Origin: Xiphydria camelus
Lineage: Eukaryota > Arthropoda > Insecta > Hymenoptera > Xiphydriidae
Assembly: GCA_963678675.1 (NCBI GenBank)
Contig: OY783198.1
Location: 16,178,361 to 16,242,360, forward strand
Direction: 5' to 3'
DNA: 64,000 bases
Shown: in pieces, positions 20,972 to 32,215 of the stretch
Layout of the letters: every line of letters begins with the position of its first letter
How positions within the stretch are numbered: the first letter of the stretch is position 1
The notes under the pieces: generated by a model
What the model was told of the DNA's origin: nothing
The model's input: the letters and a program-made list of their open reading frames with translations, nothing else
Databases searched by the model: none
Made by a program: the position numbers and the translations under genes

Positions 20972-21622
20972 TTGGTATCCACCGACATTTGCGAATCCAC
21001 ATTAACGTCGATTTCTTTATTTCCGGTTTTTGTTGAGTATTCCTATCATCGACGTTCGACAATTCATCGCTATTTTCTTTCGCAGCACTACCACTTGCCT
21101 TTTCTGCACTCTCTTGGCTGTATCTTCCATTGTTTCCTTCGGCTCTCTATCCTTTATCTTTGGGTGGTGGTGGCGTCGAAAACATTTCACACGCTTGACG
21201 ACTTCACGCGCTACTCAAAATGTACGCGTATCTGACGCGATTTATCCGACAATTATGTCCCTCGCTCAACTCACGATATACAACCGCGAACGATTCAACT
21301 TTCGACGCGAATTTCGACGTAAACGATCTGTGATTCACGCTGTGTGACGGGTTTGATCGATACGCACACGACTTCGACAGCGTTATGCTATGCGCAACGA
21401 CTTTTGCGGTACAGAACGTTTTGCACGCCCGATCGAAACCCGCACGACGTTTCACGATGTATTACAACGTGTTACTTGACTTCAACTTTTTGATCCGCCG
21501 GTTAGCCGTAACGCGACGCGTAATGGCCGACGCATTCATGTACGCTCCCGACTGAATACTGCGATATCTCTATCGCACAACTTTTCAACTTCACCGTATT
21601 TCATACTCGATTATCGGCCTCG

Positions 21623-21640
21623 ATCCCGGACGAGCCCCCA
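21623..21640 (-). promoter_or_regulatory. Primer-binding site, tRNA-Pro type
   Basis: The minus strand reads TGGGGGCTCGTCCGGGAT two bases inside the 5' LTR. This 18-mer equals the tRNA-Pro-complementary primer site known from murine-leukaemia-type retroviruses, so minus-strand synthesis would be primed by tRNA-Pro. Confidence 0.85.
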
Positions 21641-21642
21641 AC

Positions 21643-21849
21643 TGTAGGGATCGCTCCCGAGGGAATGTGAAAATGACGGACAGACCCCACGAATGCAAGA
21701 AAAATGCTCTGATCCCGATCAGCACGCACATGCACTAGACAGACGATATGTCGACTATCTCTCTACGCCCTCGCCGCTGCCTCCTCCGTTGACGACTCGC
21801 TTGCCACCCTCAGACCTGTAGCAAGCCTAGCTAGAGGCCCACTCCTACA
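21643..21849 (-). repeat. 5' LTR of the gypsy element
   Basis: In plus orientation it begins TGTAGGGATCGCTCCCGAGG and ends GGCCCACTCCTACA, so it has the canonical TG...CA termini. It would carry the promoter and polyadenylation site for minus-strand transcription. Confidence 0.9.
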
Positions 21850-22080
21850 TAAATAGTTAATATACAAATAAACGATCTTTAAATGAAATCTGTTTATTCC
21901 TCTTCACTTTTCTCTCAGCTTAATCCATCCTTCTTATAAAATTAGCACAACTATGGCAGTTCGGGATGCTACCAGAGAAGCCAGTATTTAAGAGTACAGT
22001 GTTCTATCAGTGGTCTGACTCTCAACGCGGTCTATATGTTGAAAACTATAGGTTTTACGGGAAAAATTGTAGACATTTTT
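21850..22080. other. Continuation of the pre-gypsy sequence
   Basis: Begins with the right TAAA duplication and continues the sequence interrupted at 14642. An AATAAA at 21867 fits a polyadenylation signal for the CXC-domain pseudogene upstream. No coding signal. Confidence 0.4.
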
Positions 22081-22905
22081 TATTGCAAATTTTACAAGGA
22101 TCAACATTTTTATTATTTTTTGATTTAATGCATATTTTTCGAGATTTCCACAAAAAAAAACCGGAATTGCTTATTAAACTTGTTTAAACAATATGTTCCG
22201 GGCCGAATTTTTGTATCCATTTTTATTTATTTATTATTTACTTACTAACGAAGAGATTCTAATAAAAATTAACTTTGTCGCAATTTTTTTGCCTAAATAA
22301 CTCCTGACACCTGGACTATTTGGCTATCCATGGTACTTGTGCTAATGCACAGTCCGCCGTGAATAGAGAATCTCAGAATTCGTATTCAGCAGTGTGTTAG
22401 GGGAAAGGGATTAAATTTTGCGCGGTAGCTCGATTTCAATTTTTCAGATCAACTCGAGGTTTAGTGGAGTGATGGATATTGAGGGTTTGTGGAGGGAGAG
22501 GGGAGGGGGGTCGAGTTTCGTATGGCTGGATATAACTTTTAAAAATATTGAACCCGTGTTTATTGTTTTTCGTTTTGAAGTATTTTTCCATGAATTTTTA
22601 GATTTTCGTATTTTTATGTTTCCCCCATCGATTGGAGCGCTATCTACCCCTGATACAAAAAAAATATTTCAGACAAAAGTTTCTTATTTTTTAACATAAA
22701 ACCGGAATCTGCAATAAAAATTGGGGGTTTCCATTACAAATTTTGAAGTTACCCCTCGCCCCCCAGCGGGGGAAGGGGGAGAGGGGTCGAGTTTGATATG
22801 GCTGGATAGAACTTTTGAAAATATTGAACCCGCGTTTTTTGTTTTTCTATATGACGCATATTTTTCAAAATATTCGGCCGTCCCGGGACTTTTTCTACAC
22901 CCTGT
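22081..22905. repeat. Dispersed 'GTGTAAAAAAAGTC' repeat, copy 2 (reverse)
   Basis: In reverse orientation to copy 1, ending ...GGCCGTCCCGGGACTTTTTC and TACACCCTGTA. It includes the shared ATCGATTGGAGCGCTATCTA block and two runs of GAGGGG/GGGGTCGAGTTT. Its two near-repeated sub-blocks (about 22500-22560 and 22785-22840) suggest an internal duplication. No ORF of note. Confidence 0.6.
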
Positions 22906-23036
22906 ATATTACCATGTGATGTAATAGTTACTTAATGACTGTTACGTAAATATTACGAAAATAACACCAAACTGTGTTTGCTGGGATATGTTTACATTAA
23001 TATCACGTTACAAAATCTAAATATTAGGTGTACAAA
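22906..23036. mobile_element. Mariner-like left flank
   Basis: ACCATGTGATGTAATAGTTA is the reverse complement of sequence near 7160-7185. It ends with TATTAGGTGTACAAA, a mariner-type end that continues after the fold-back at 25465. Confidence 0.45.
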
Positions 23037-23039
23037 TAA

Positions 23040-25461
23040 TAGTCCAAGAGCTAGCGACGATTTTCTTAACATATAATGAGCACGGTTTATTGTCTGTTGG
23101 TTACGTAGATTTCGCTGCGATTATTGAGAAATCAATGGTCTTAAAGCGTGTGGACGGGGTGGGAACCCACCCCGCAATTTTTTAAGGGGTGAAAAAAATT
23201 CCAGTTAACATAAATGAGCAAGGATCTTACTACCCTAGACGGAAACTAGACCTTTCGAATGTTAATAAAAAAATGGTCTTACAGTTAGAAGATGGGGCAA
23301 AGGTCAAGTCTGACAACTGTTTAATTGAAAAAAAATGCGGTAGTTAACAAAAATGAGCACTGTCAGACTTGCATAACTTTCAAACTACAGGCCTCAAGCA
23401 ATGAAAAAACCTTGGTCTGACAAAAAACAATTGGGGTAAAGTGGGGGAAATATCGCCGGGAAGTTACACTATGAGTACAAGTGAGAGACGTTTATGGGAC
23501 CGTCTAGGTAGGAGTGAGATAGACTTATACAAGATTTTAACGTAGATTGTCTCGTGGATATGAATGCTTTTTACGGTGCCAAAAAAATCTCGTTCGGATT
23601 TTATCTGAAAACAAAAAATGACAAAAATTCTTAAACTGGAAGGTTCATTCTCGTCCGTGTAACCGGTGGTTTTGAGAAACATTTATAATTAATAATTTTA
23701 CAACAATGAAAAATGGAAAACAACAATGAATAGAAAATTTTTTTATTTTGTAATTAAAGCGTTTTGTATTAAAAAAGAAAGTAGGAAACAATCCACGTTG
23801 AGATTTTATATAAATCTGTCTCATTTCAACTTGGACGGTTCCATAAACGCCTCTCACTTGCACTCATAGTGTAACTTCCCCGCGATATTTCCCCCACATT
23901 ACTCCAATTGTTTTTTGTCAGACCAAGGTTTTTGCATTGCTTGAGGCCTGTAGTTTGAAAGTTATGTAAGTCTGACAGTGCTCATTTATGTTAACTGCCG
24001 CATTTTTTTTCAATTTAAGTACTACATACACCTAGGCTGCCTGAAAAAAGTATTATTCTCAATATTTTTTTTTTCATATATTTCATTTATTTAACACTCA
24101 TTTATAAAATATTATTAAAAATACACATTTTTAACAAAATTTATCAAAAAGGAAAACTTAAAAATATAGTGTTGTTTACAAGTTATTGGCCATTGAATCC
24201 GGCAGGTGTTTTATGAATGCCAGTTTACGGTGCCAAATATATTTCAGACTACTGAACCGACTTTAATGTAAATTGTCTCAATCGATTTGTAAAGATTTTA
24301 TCTTGTCCCTGACACTTAGGGGTCGTCCATTAATCACGTGATGCCTTTTAGCCTTTTTTTACCCCCCCCCCCCTCCCTGGTGATACGTGGTGAGGTTTAA
24401 GACTAATCCCCCCCCCCCCCAAATCACGTGTATTTTCTTATTGTTAGTACAAAAAGTATCTTAAAAATGTTAGAATATTATCTTTAATTACAGGTAAGTA
24501 TAATCTAATTTAATTCTGGAACATTAAGGACCGTGATAAAAATGTCCAGACATTAAGGTTGTTTAGATATCGCGCGTTCAACGAAAAAATAAATACATGT
24601 GATATCTCACTACACCCCCCCCCCCCCCGTGTATTTCGTGATTTTTACCGAACCCCTCCCCCCCCCCCTTTCGGATCTCACATGATTAATGGACGACCCC
24701 TTATAAAAAATGTTTTAAAATAATTCTTTTTTCTTGGCAATCACAAAAGGAGGACGAAATTACTTGAAAAATCACACTCGTAATTCAAATTGTTGTAAAA
24801 TTGTTACTTATAAATGTTTCTCAAAACCACCGGTTACACGAAGTAGATCGAACCTTCTAGTTTAAAAATTTTTGTAATTTTTTGTTTTCAGATAAAATCC
24901 GAACGAGAATTTTTTGGCATCGTAAAAGGCATTCATATCCACGAGAGACAATCCCCGTTGAAATCTTGTATAAGTCTGTCTCACTCCTACTTAGACGGTC
25001 CCATAAACGCCTCTCATTTGCACTCATAGTGTAACTTCCCGGCGATATTTCCCCCACTTTACCCCAATTGTTTTTTGTCAGACCAAGGTTTCTTCATTGC
25101 TTGAGGCCTGTAGTTTGAAAGTTATACAAGTCTGATAGTGCTCATTTATGTTAACTACCGCATTTTTTTTTTCAATTAAACAGTTGTCAGTGTGGACCTT
25201 TGCCCCGTCTTCTAACTGTAAGACCATTTTGTTATTAACATTCGAAAGGTCTAGCTTCAGTCTAGGGTAGTAAGATCCTTGCTCATTTATGTTAAATGTA
25301 ATTTGTTTAACCCCTTAAAAAATTGCGGGGTAGGTTCCCGCCCCGTCCGCACGCTTTAAGACCATTGATTTCTCAATAATCGCAGCGAAATCTACGTAAC
25401 CAACAGACAATAAACCGTGCTCATTATGTGTTAAACAAAATCGTCGCTAGCTCTTGGACTA
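23040..25461. mobile_element. 2.4 kb fold-back element with TAA duplication
   Basis: Termini TAGTCCAAGAGCTAGCGACG are inverted at 23040 and 25461, with TAA at 23037-23039 and 25462-25464. Arms of about 660 bp run 23040-23706 and 24787-25461. The 3-bp TWA duplication fits PIF/Harbinger. The spacer holds a third copy of arm sequence (about 23780-24022, parallel to the right arm) and an independent MITE at 24319-24700. No transposase. The flanks join to give the sequence seen uninterrupted at 7110-7140. Confidence 0.85.
24319..24700. mobile_element. 382-bp MITE with GGGGTCGTCC ends
   Basis: Ends GGGGTCGTCCATTAATCACG and its imperfect complement (CATGATTAATGGACGACCCC), flanked by TTA (24316-24318 and 24701-24703). 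A TTA duplication fits a Tourist/Harbinger-type MITE. It contains several poly-C runs. Confidence 0.85.
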
Positions 25462-25800
25462 TAAGTTTTAGGACACTTCCATTCCGTATCATAAAAGTAA
25501 TTCAAAGTTACTGCTCACATATGATATGGTGGCACTTGTTATGTAGTATCGAAACATAAGGGAGTCAAAGATATAACCTTTAAGGTTAAATGTCCCTAAC
25601 AAATAGTATGAAGTTTTTTCAATAGATGGCTGCACTGTTAAGGCAAAATTTTCTTAGTTATTTATTCGGAAACGGCTGTACATATGTTCATTCTGAAAAC
25701 GGATTTATTAATTGTTCATGTATCTAATTTAAGGAAATCTGTTCATAAAAAATTACAGTTTATTATAAACATCCTTTTAAAAGAAAAAAATTGAAAAATT
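25462..25800. mobile_element. Degraded mariner-type sequence
   Basis: Starts with the right TAA copy and AAGTTTTAGGACACTTCC, the continuation of the mariner-type end. It contains a TAGTATGAAGTTTTTTCAAT/AGATGGCTGC block of mariner-like 5' sequence. No transposase frame. Confidence 0.4.
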
Positions 25801-25804
25801 CACT

Positions 25805-26290
25805 TTTTCCAAAAAAAGTCACTTATCAAGAGACACGGTAGTGTCTCGCGGCATGTTCATTCAAGTCGTCAGAACGACGCCGCCAGCGCTGTCGCCGCGA
25901 GCACCCGTGTATCTTTACAGGAAAAATGTCTGCCCCCTTCACCCCTCAATTTTAACATCGAATTTTCTCAATAAATATACGGTTATAACCAAAACTATGC
26001 TTAGTTACGCCATATAAATCGACTATTCTCTATCGATAGAGACCAGAGTAAATGTTGTAAGTTACATATTAACAGAGATTTTTCCTTAGCAACGCGAAGC
26101 CACGCCCCTCGCCCCATTAAAGTTGAGAATCCGATTTCTCGGGCGATATATATATGTAAAAATGTCACAAAAATTCCGCCTGTCTTCGGCGGTATTCGGC
26201 CATGGTCGGAAATGTGTACACAGATGCGGCCACACGCATACGCCATCAAAAATGTATGTGAGAGTGTGTGAGAGACTATATTCCTTGAAT
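25805..26290. repeat. Repeat family R, leader segment, copy 1
   Basis: Begins TTATCAAGAGACACGGTAGT and continues through CGAGCACCCGTGT, ATTTATATGGCGTAACTAAGC-like sequence (in complement) and TCGGGCGATATATATATG. Copies lie at 39630-40250 (same orientation) and 55880-56525 (reverse). A minus-strand frame containing RICVHISDHGR is shared by all three. That is more likely sequence conservation than a gene. Confidence 0.7.
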
Positions 26291-26539
26291 GTTTAGTTGT
26301 TTTTCAAAATTTAAAAATATTTCCATTCGCGAAACGATATCCCTCGCATTTTTTCGATCCTCGGACGCGCTTGTTAATAAAAAGTACAAATTCAGTGTAA
26401 TCGGAGTAGTGAATCTCAACAGTGGTGAATGTGACAGACGCTCTGACAGCTAGCTATTATCAAATCGTTTAGATTTTTTTTTAATAATCAAAACAGTGCA
26501 CGGAAGCAGTGTCATTTTTCTTTGGTTGCTGGTGCATGA

Positions 26540-26840
26540 AGAACAGGGAAGGAGACATCTATATCTCGGAAGAAGTGGCATCAGATAAGTAACTTCCTAA
26601 CTGACTGTCTTAACCTCATTTTCATCCCTTATACAGAACAAATATCTTTGTGGTTATTCTATTTTTTGTTTTCAGCGCCATACGAGAACGGGACGGATTG
26701 GTGGATTTTTATTCGCAGTCAAAAATCAACCTGGGTAGAAAAGAATTCTCTAGAATTGCGGTACAATGCCACGGTGTGAATATCAGGTTCGACCGACATG
26801 ACATGCTTCGACAAGGTCTGTATCAACTTTAGCGGTATAT
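26540..26840 (+). other. Repeat family R, exon A - intron - exon B, copy 1
   Basis: Exon-A-like sequence ends CATCAGATAA at 26588. An 87-bp intron-like stretch (GTAACT... to TTTTGTTTTCAG) runs 26589-26675, and exon-B-like sequence starts CGCCATACGAGAACG at 26676. The same borders recur at 40379/40695 and 42978/43062. No known protein is encoded; spliced frames are short. Confidence 0.45.
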
Positions 26841-27180
26841 TAAGGGCACTGCACTAATCCTGTGGCACATTTTTCTATCTAGGAAAGCATATTATTATGG
26901 TAGTACAGCTGTACAGCGTTCCGATAATATACCGTCTTCCCGTACTGACAGTATACATGCATTTTACCTCCAATATGCCGGAATTAAAAATCTCTAGAAC
27001 TCTGCGGTACAATGCCACGGTATGAATATCAGGTTCTACCGACATGACATGCTTCGACAAGGTCTGTATCAACTTTAGCGGTATATTAAGGGCACTGCAC
27101 TAATCCTGTGGCACATTTTTCTATCTGGGAAAGCATATTATTATGGTAGTACAGCTGTACAGCGTTCCGATAATATATAA
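26745..27180. repeat. Tandem 245-bp repeat pair
   Basis: The block from CTCTAGAATTGCGGTACAAT to TACAGCGTTCCGATAATATA occurs at about 26748-26935 and again at about 26992-27176. Both contain the tract GACATGACATGCTTCGACAA. The block recurs inverted in the next two units. Confidence 0.75.
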
Positions 27181-27299
27181 TTGGAACTTTTAATAATACG
27201 AAAGGGAAAATATATCGATAAAGAAAAGATAATAAAATAATTACTTCATTATTGTAATCCAATTCTATCGTATCTCCTACTTTTCTACCACGGCTTTCC

Positions 27300-27910
27300 C
27301 AGATAGAAAAATGTGCCACAGGATTAGTGCAGTGCCCCCAATATAATGCTAAAGTTGATACAGACCTTGTCGAAGCATGTCATGTCGGTAGAATTTGATA
27401 TTCCTACCGTGGCATTGTACCGCAGAGTTCTAGAGATTTTTAATTCCGGCATATTAAAGGTAAAATGCATGTATACTGTCAGTATGGGAAGACGGTATAT
27501 TTCTACATATTGGAGAATCTAAGTCGTGGGAGAAGAACAAATCATCGGAGTAACTACAATATCGGGGTAACTATAATACTTTATTTCTATTTTTTTCAGA
27601 ACGATTCTCAGATAGAAAAATGTGCCACAGGATTAGTGCAGTGCCCCCAATATAATGCTAAAGTTGATACAGACCTTGTCGAAGCATGTCATGTCGGTAG
27701 AATTTGATATTCCTACCGTGGCATTGTACCGCAGAGTTCTAGAGATTTTTAATTCCGGCATATTAGAGGTAAAATGAATGTATACTGTCAGTATGGGAAG
27801 ACGGTATATTTCTACATATTGGAGAATCTAAGTCGTGGGAGAAGAACAAATCATCGGAGTAACTACAATATCGGGGTAACTATAATACTTTATTTCTATT
27901 TTTTTTCTCA
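27300..27910. repeat. Tandem 309-bp repeat pair, inverted relative to the previous pair
   Basis: The unit runs from AGATAGAAAAATGTGCCACA to AATACTTTATTTCTATTTTT, at about 27301-27600 and 27611-27907. It includes the inverted 26.7-27.2 kb block and a 'TCGTGGGAGAAGAACAAATC' segment resembling exon B. Frames at 27465 and 27774 share 45 residues because of the duplication; this does not show they are translated. Confidence 0.8.
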
Positions 27911-28394
27911 TCGGTGCTTGCCCTCTGCCTTCCTACTACAAGTTTCGATTTATATACTAAATTTTATTTTATTTTTAGTTCATCGCCTCCACTCCATCGC
28001 CTTCGACTTCTTCTACCCGTTAATATGGCATGCTAATGGTTTGCGAAGTCAAAACGAATTTCATGACAATATTACGTTGCAACTATACGGTAAAACCCAA
28101 TTTACTTATTTTTTACATAATCCTTAATATTTCATCTGTCAAATTACTAGTCTTTCAAAGTCTAAAGTTGGCGGAATGTGTGTTAAAGTCAGTGATAATC
28201 TACCTTAGTACAATCGTCTGCCATAAGGCGATATGTTAAAAGTGGTCAACTTTAGAATAAAATAACGAAGAAACTATAGACGGTCTATATTGCTCAAATT
28301 TTCGTATTAGTTGTGTAAAGTATTCGTGTATATCATATAAAAAAATTAGGGCTGTAAGTTGGTTTTCGTCTGATAGTCGAACCTCCTTAAAGCA

Positions 28395-28590
28395 GGAATA
28401 GTTGGAACGAAAAGCCCATATTGCAATGAAAGTACTATGGGTACTATGGATGAAGGCGCTCGCTGACAAGACTGACATTCTCCGATGTCCATCGAGTCAT
28501 CTTTTTACGGACAGGACACGAGTTAGATCCTCTTCGGTTGCACCTGTACGAGATGATATGTCAGAAAATCGTGAGTCTTTATGAAAATCT
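28395..28590 (+). repeat. Repeat family R, 3' segment, copy 1
   Basis: Contains ATATTGCAATGAAAGTACTA, GACATTCTCCGATGTCCATC and CGGTTGCACCTGTACGAGAT. Related segments occur at 44330-44430, 44850-45020 and 53830-53950, in both orientations. A 60-residue frame exists here without recognisable motif. Confidence 0.55.
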
Positions 28591-28750
28591 TCTAACCTAC
28601 TCGTTCTGCAGTAATACTTAATAATAAAAAACTATTCTCCTACATGTACACCCGGGGACACGGCATCTGTCGCTGGTGGTAATAAACAGCTATTCTTCTA
28701 CATGTACGTATCTTCCTCATGAATAAATTCCAAAAAGTAGTGAAATCCCC

Positions 28751-29471
28751 CCACAAAAACAGATTCTCTGTAAAAAAAGGCGGCATGTTCATTCAGTGCC
28801 AACAAAAATTGATACGTAAAATACTCTCCAAAAAAGATTTGAAATCAATTAAGATCGCCATGTTCAAGATTTATGTATTAAAAGTAAAAGGCATCATTTG
28901 AAAGGAAAATTATTGTAAATCAAGTTACTAAAAAATTCGACTAAAAAAATTTATAAAAAAATTTTAATAAAAAAGAACTTGCCGCGTTTTTTTCTTCAAA
29001 ATAAAAAATTCAGACAGAATTATACTCGATGTTTATGCACTTATGATTTTAAATAAATTCATACACTTATAATATGATACCACCAGTATACCGAATGTCG
29101 CACGGGAAACCGATTAGGCGGGGGCCTTCTGAAATTCTCTGAATTTGACTTCGGCAGTGTAATTTATGAATCACTCTAGCACCGTCCAAGCACTGCCAAT
29201 TATTCGGCATAGTGGACAAAATATGAAAACTTAAACGCGGCAAGTTCTTTTTTATTAAAATTTTTTTATAAATTTTTTTAGTCGAATTTTTTAGTAACTT
29301 GATTTACAATAATTTTCCTTTCAAATGATGCCTTTTACTTTTAATACATAAATCTTGAACATGGCGATCTTAATTGATTTCAAATCTTTTTTGGAGAGTA
29401 TTTTACGTATCAATTTTTGTTGGCACTGAATGAACATGCCGCCTTTTTTTACAGAGAATCTGTTTTTGTGG
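28751..29471. mobile_element. Foldback MITE, copy 1
   Basis: Arms of about 240 bp (28751-28990 and 29233-29471) start CCACAAAAACAGATTCTCTG. The centre has CACGGGAAACCGATTAGGCG. The second copy at 46254-46990 also shares the left flank, so a larger unit was duplicated. Short frames inside the arms are incidental. Confidence 0.85.
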
Positions 29472-29924
29472 TAGAGACATATACCCGTCCAATGTGAAAT
29501 CAAAACCGTGTCGGAAATTCTGCAACAATCAGTGTCTCCATCGTAATCAGTAATTTTTAACAGACTAGAGGGCTCCGCCCCCTGTTCGCTATGCTCGCCA
29601 ACCCCCCCGTGCCGCTTCCCGGCTATCCCCCTCGTAGATCCTCGGGAGCGAAGCGGATAGCCGGGTGCGCCGGACCCCGATAGATTTCTTCGAGGCATAA
29701 ACAAACACCGCCGGCTGAGCGCCGCACAGTGGTTCAGAGAGAGAACACCCATTTAGCTTATCGAAATTTGTTATCGAAAAACTAAGGAACTTCTTTGTCA
29801 GTGAAGTCTCATTACGCGTGTAGTAGGGTTACTTATCTATAAATATAAGGTTAATTCATAACAAAAATTAAAATTATTTATTTATAAAAAAAATATTTAT
29901 AGAATCATAAAAATTTTTATGAAG
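29472..29924. other. Unassigned segment with a GC-rich block
   Basis: 29570-29740 is markedly GC-rich (CTCCGCCCCCTGTTCGC, CTTCCCGGCTATCCCCCTCG, CGGATAGCCGGGTGCGCC) and contains a CCCGGCTATCC/GGATAGCCGGG inverted repeat. A minus-strand frame crosses it but runs into MITE sequence. No function recognised. Confidence 0.4.
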
Positions 29925-30009
29925 GGGGGAGGGAGGGGAGGGAGGGGAGGGAGGGAGAGAGGGGGAGGGAGGGAGGGAGAGACTGACTGACTGACTGACT
30001 GACTGACTG
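29925..30009. repeat. (GGGA)n and (GACT)n simple repeats
   Basis: An irregular GGGAGG tract is followed by six or more GACT units directly at the LINE 3' end. Short tandem tails are usual for CR1/L2-type LINEs. Confidence 0.85.
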
Positions 30010-32215
30010 AAAAAAAGTTTATTGCTCAGGGTTGAACAAAAATTGTGTCCAGGGACACAGCGAACAAGCATGAAGATAGATTGTACAAGCAATTGATAAG
30101 GTAAATAGCTAAGCGAGCTTGGTCTGTCCTAAGCGAGAGAAGTGGCACAAGCAATAATAATTAACAAGCAAAGTAAGCATGTGGGGATCAGACCAGGCAG
30201 CTAAAGAATACAAGTAGATACAAGAATTATACAAGTAGTTTATGAAAGTGAGCTCTGCTGTCACTCCGTGTGGTGGGGCCGAATCAGTTAGTGCGCATCT
30301 CCTCAGTGGTTAGCCATTGCTTTGATTTGGCCTTGAAGCTGGGTAGACTGGTAGTCTCTACCAACTCCTGGGAGAGAGAATTCCACAGATATGGGGCAGT
30401 TACAGCGAAGACTGATTTGAACATTTCAGTCCGATGGGCTGGTACAACGAGGGTTAAGCTGTATGCGACTCTGCTTGTTGGTCTTATGACGAGGGTATTG
30501 AGGAGATCAGCCAAGTACTCAGGTTGCCTCTTGTAGATAGCGTTATGGGTGAGAGTATGTAGTTGCTGTTTTCTGCGGCTACTGACACTTAGCCAGCCAA
30601 GCTCTTTCCTGTACGAGCTAATAGAGACATCACGAGGAAGTCCATATACATAGCGGATGCCTTTATTGAGAAGACGTTGCAGCTTTAAATCCAGCACAGC
30701 TCCAGCTCCATTTAGAACAGCAGCGCAGTAGTCGATGTGTGGCAAGGCCAGAGCCATGACCAGGGATTTCCGTAGGTGAAAGTCAGTGTACGGTCTCAGT
30801 TGCTGGAGTTGATAGTAAACCCTGTTGATACTCGACGTGATGCGCCTCACGTGCTCTTTAAAGGAGAGCTTGGAGTCAAGAGTGACACCAAGGTTTTTTA
30901 CACTGGATACAAGCGGAATACTGATCCCACCATGGCCTAGTGGAGGAAGTGATCTTGAGTAAATGGTGTTAATGAATTGGTTGTTACCCACGACCATGGC
31001 CTTGGTCTTACTGAGATTAAGTTGAAGTAGGTTGACGCGAGCCCAGTGTTGGATGTTCCAATGTCCTCATTCAATTTCTCGATGCAAGAATCTATTTCAT
31101 TTGGTGCACAACTCAGGTAGATTTGCAAGTCATCCGCATAAAGTAGACGTTTAGCACTTTTGATGACAGAGCCAATGTCATTAATGAAAAGCGAGAAAAG
31201 CAGAGGCCCCAAGACGGATCCTTGGGGTACCCCGGTGTTGGTGTCCTCCCAGGTAGTGAGTGAGCCATTTGAGGTTTTGATGGCTTATTTTCTACCTGTG
31301 AGGTATGACTTGATCCACAGTAGTATTCCCTCCGAGAGCCCAAGTCGTTGTAGTTTGATTAAGAGCAGGTCGTGGGAGACAGTATCGAAGGCCTTGGTAA
31401 AATCAAAAAGAACGAGCACTGTGACTTGCCTACGATCGCTGTTGTTTTTTACATCATTGATAAGTTTAACCAGTGCTGTTTGCGTACTGTGCCCCTGGCG
31501 GAAGCCACATTGAAATGAGTCGAGGAGAGAGTGTCGAGTGATGTAGGTAGTGATTTGATCCGAGATAATTTTTTCACAGATTTTACTCATTAAAGGCAGG
31601 AGAGCGATGGGCCTGTAGTCATTGGCTGTGCGTGGTAGTGGAATTTTGTTGATTGGCATAATGATGGATTTTTTCCAGGCAGCAGGGAAGTTGCAATCTC
31701 GGATTGATCGGTTGAAGAACTCTACACAGAAGGCTGTGATACCGTTGAAAACACCATTTACAAGTTTTAAGTTGATCCCATCAACCCCTTGGGCGTTTGA
31801 GCGGATTAGCTTTAAGGTTTTAGTAACGTCGTACATGCTGATGGGTGAAAACTCGAGTTTTGGTCGATTAAGTTCAGCTATTGGCCGATCAGGCTCCACT
31901 ATTCCAGTTATGGTTGCTGGGTCGGTCCTGGAGATGCTCACAAAGTGCAGGTTTATTGCTTCTGGTGAGACAGCGAGCGGAGGTGAGCTCCGAGGTCTGA
32001 TGAGCCCGAGATTGCGCAATTCATTCCATGTTGCAGCTGGTGAGAGGCCTGGGAATCGTGTTTTGTAGTACGAGGTTCTCGCATTCTCAAGTTGACTGCG
32101 CCATAAGTCACGTTGACGCCTGTATTCGAGTAGGTCACATTTATAACGGTTCCGTCTCCAGCGCCGGTATATATGTTGCGCATAGATTTCTCACTGCTTC
32201 TCAGGTCGTTAGTTA
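30010..32215 (-). mobile_element. Non-LTR retrotransposon (LINE), 5' end lost at gap
   Basis: Minus-strand coding runs from the assembly gap (32215) to about 30284. An AATAAA (plus TTTATT at about 30018) and a (CAGT)n tail follow at the 3' end. The open frames together make a LINE reverse transcriptase of the CR1/Jockey group. The endonuclease half would lie in or beyond the N run. Confidence 0.85.
30284..32215 (-). pseudogene. LINE ORF2: reverse transcriptase
   Basis: In order on the minus strand: a basic linker leading into NELRNLGLI-like sequence (32000-32215); RT blocks ANDYRPIALLPLMSKICEKI, FQCGFRQGHSTQTALV, FDFTKAFDTVSHDLL (first catalytic Asp) and LGLSEGILLWIKSYLTG; then, after a TAA in place of a sense codon near 31286, GPLLFSLFINDI and YADDLQIY (catalytic Asp pair, about 31130). 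A one-base shift near 31050 leads to the C-terminal region 30284-30997 (KNLGVTLDSKLSF, LRPYTDFHLRKSL, ending KSKQWLTTEEMRTN). Only a few lesions exist, so this is a fairly young copy. RT would make cDNA by target-primed synthesis in the nucleus. Confidence 0.88.

Larger units (their letters stand above)
14643..21849 (-). mobile_element. Ty3/gypsy LTR retrotransposon, degenerate
   Basis: Two 207-bp LTRs bound the element, with TAAA duplicated at 14639-14642 and 21850-21853. The coding order on the minus strand is gag, protease, reverse transcriptase, RNase H, integrase, the Ty3/gypsy order. No envelope gene is seen. A primer-binding site of tRNA-Pro type follows the 5' LTR. Two insertions interrupt it: a TTAA-flanked MITE (16508-17143) and an LTR-like segment (about 18190-19340). 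Several frameshifts, stops and a changed RNase H residue indicate an old copy. The LTRs differ at several positions. Confidence 0.9.

Noticed and set aside
29560..29750. Ribosomal RNA fragment
   Set aside because: GC-rich, but I could not recognise any conserved 18S or 28S segment.
29321..29752. 143-residue minus-strand ORF
   Set aside because: It joins the GC-rich block to MITE arm sequence; the second half is repeated at 28719-28901 as part of the MITE.
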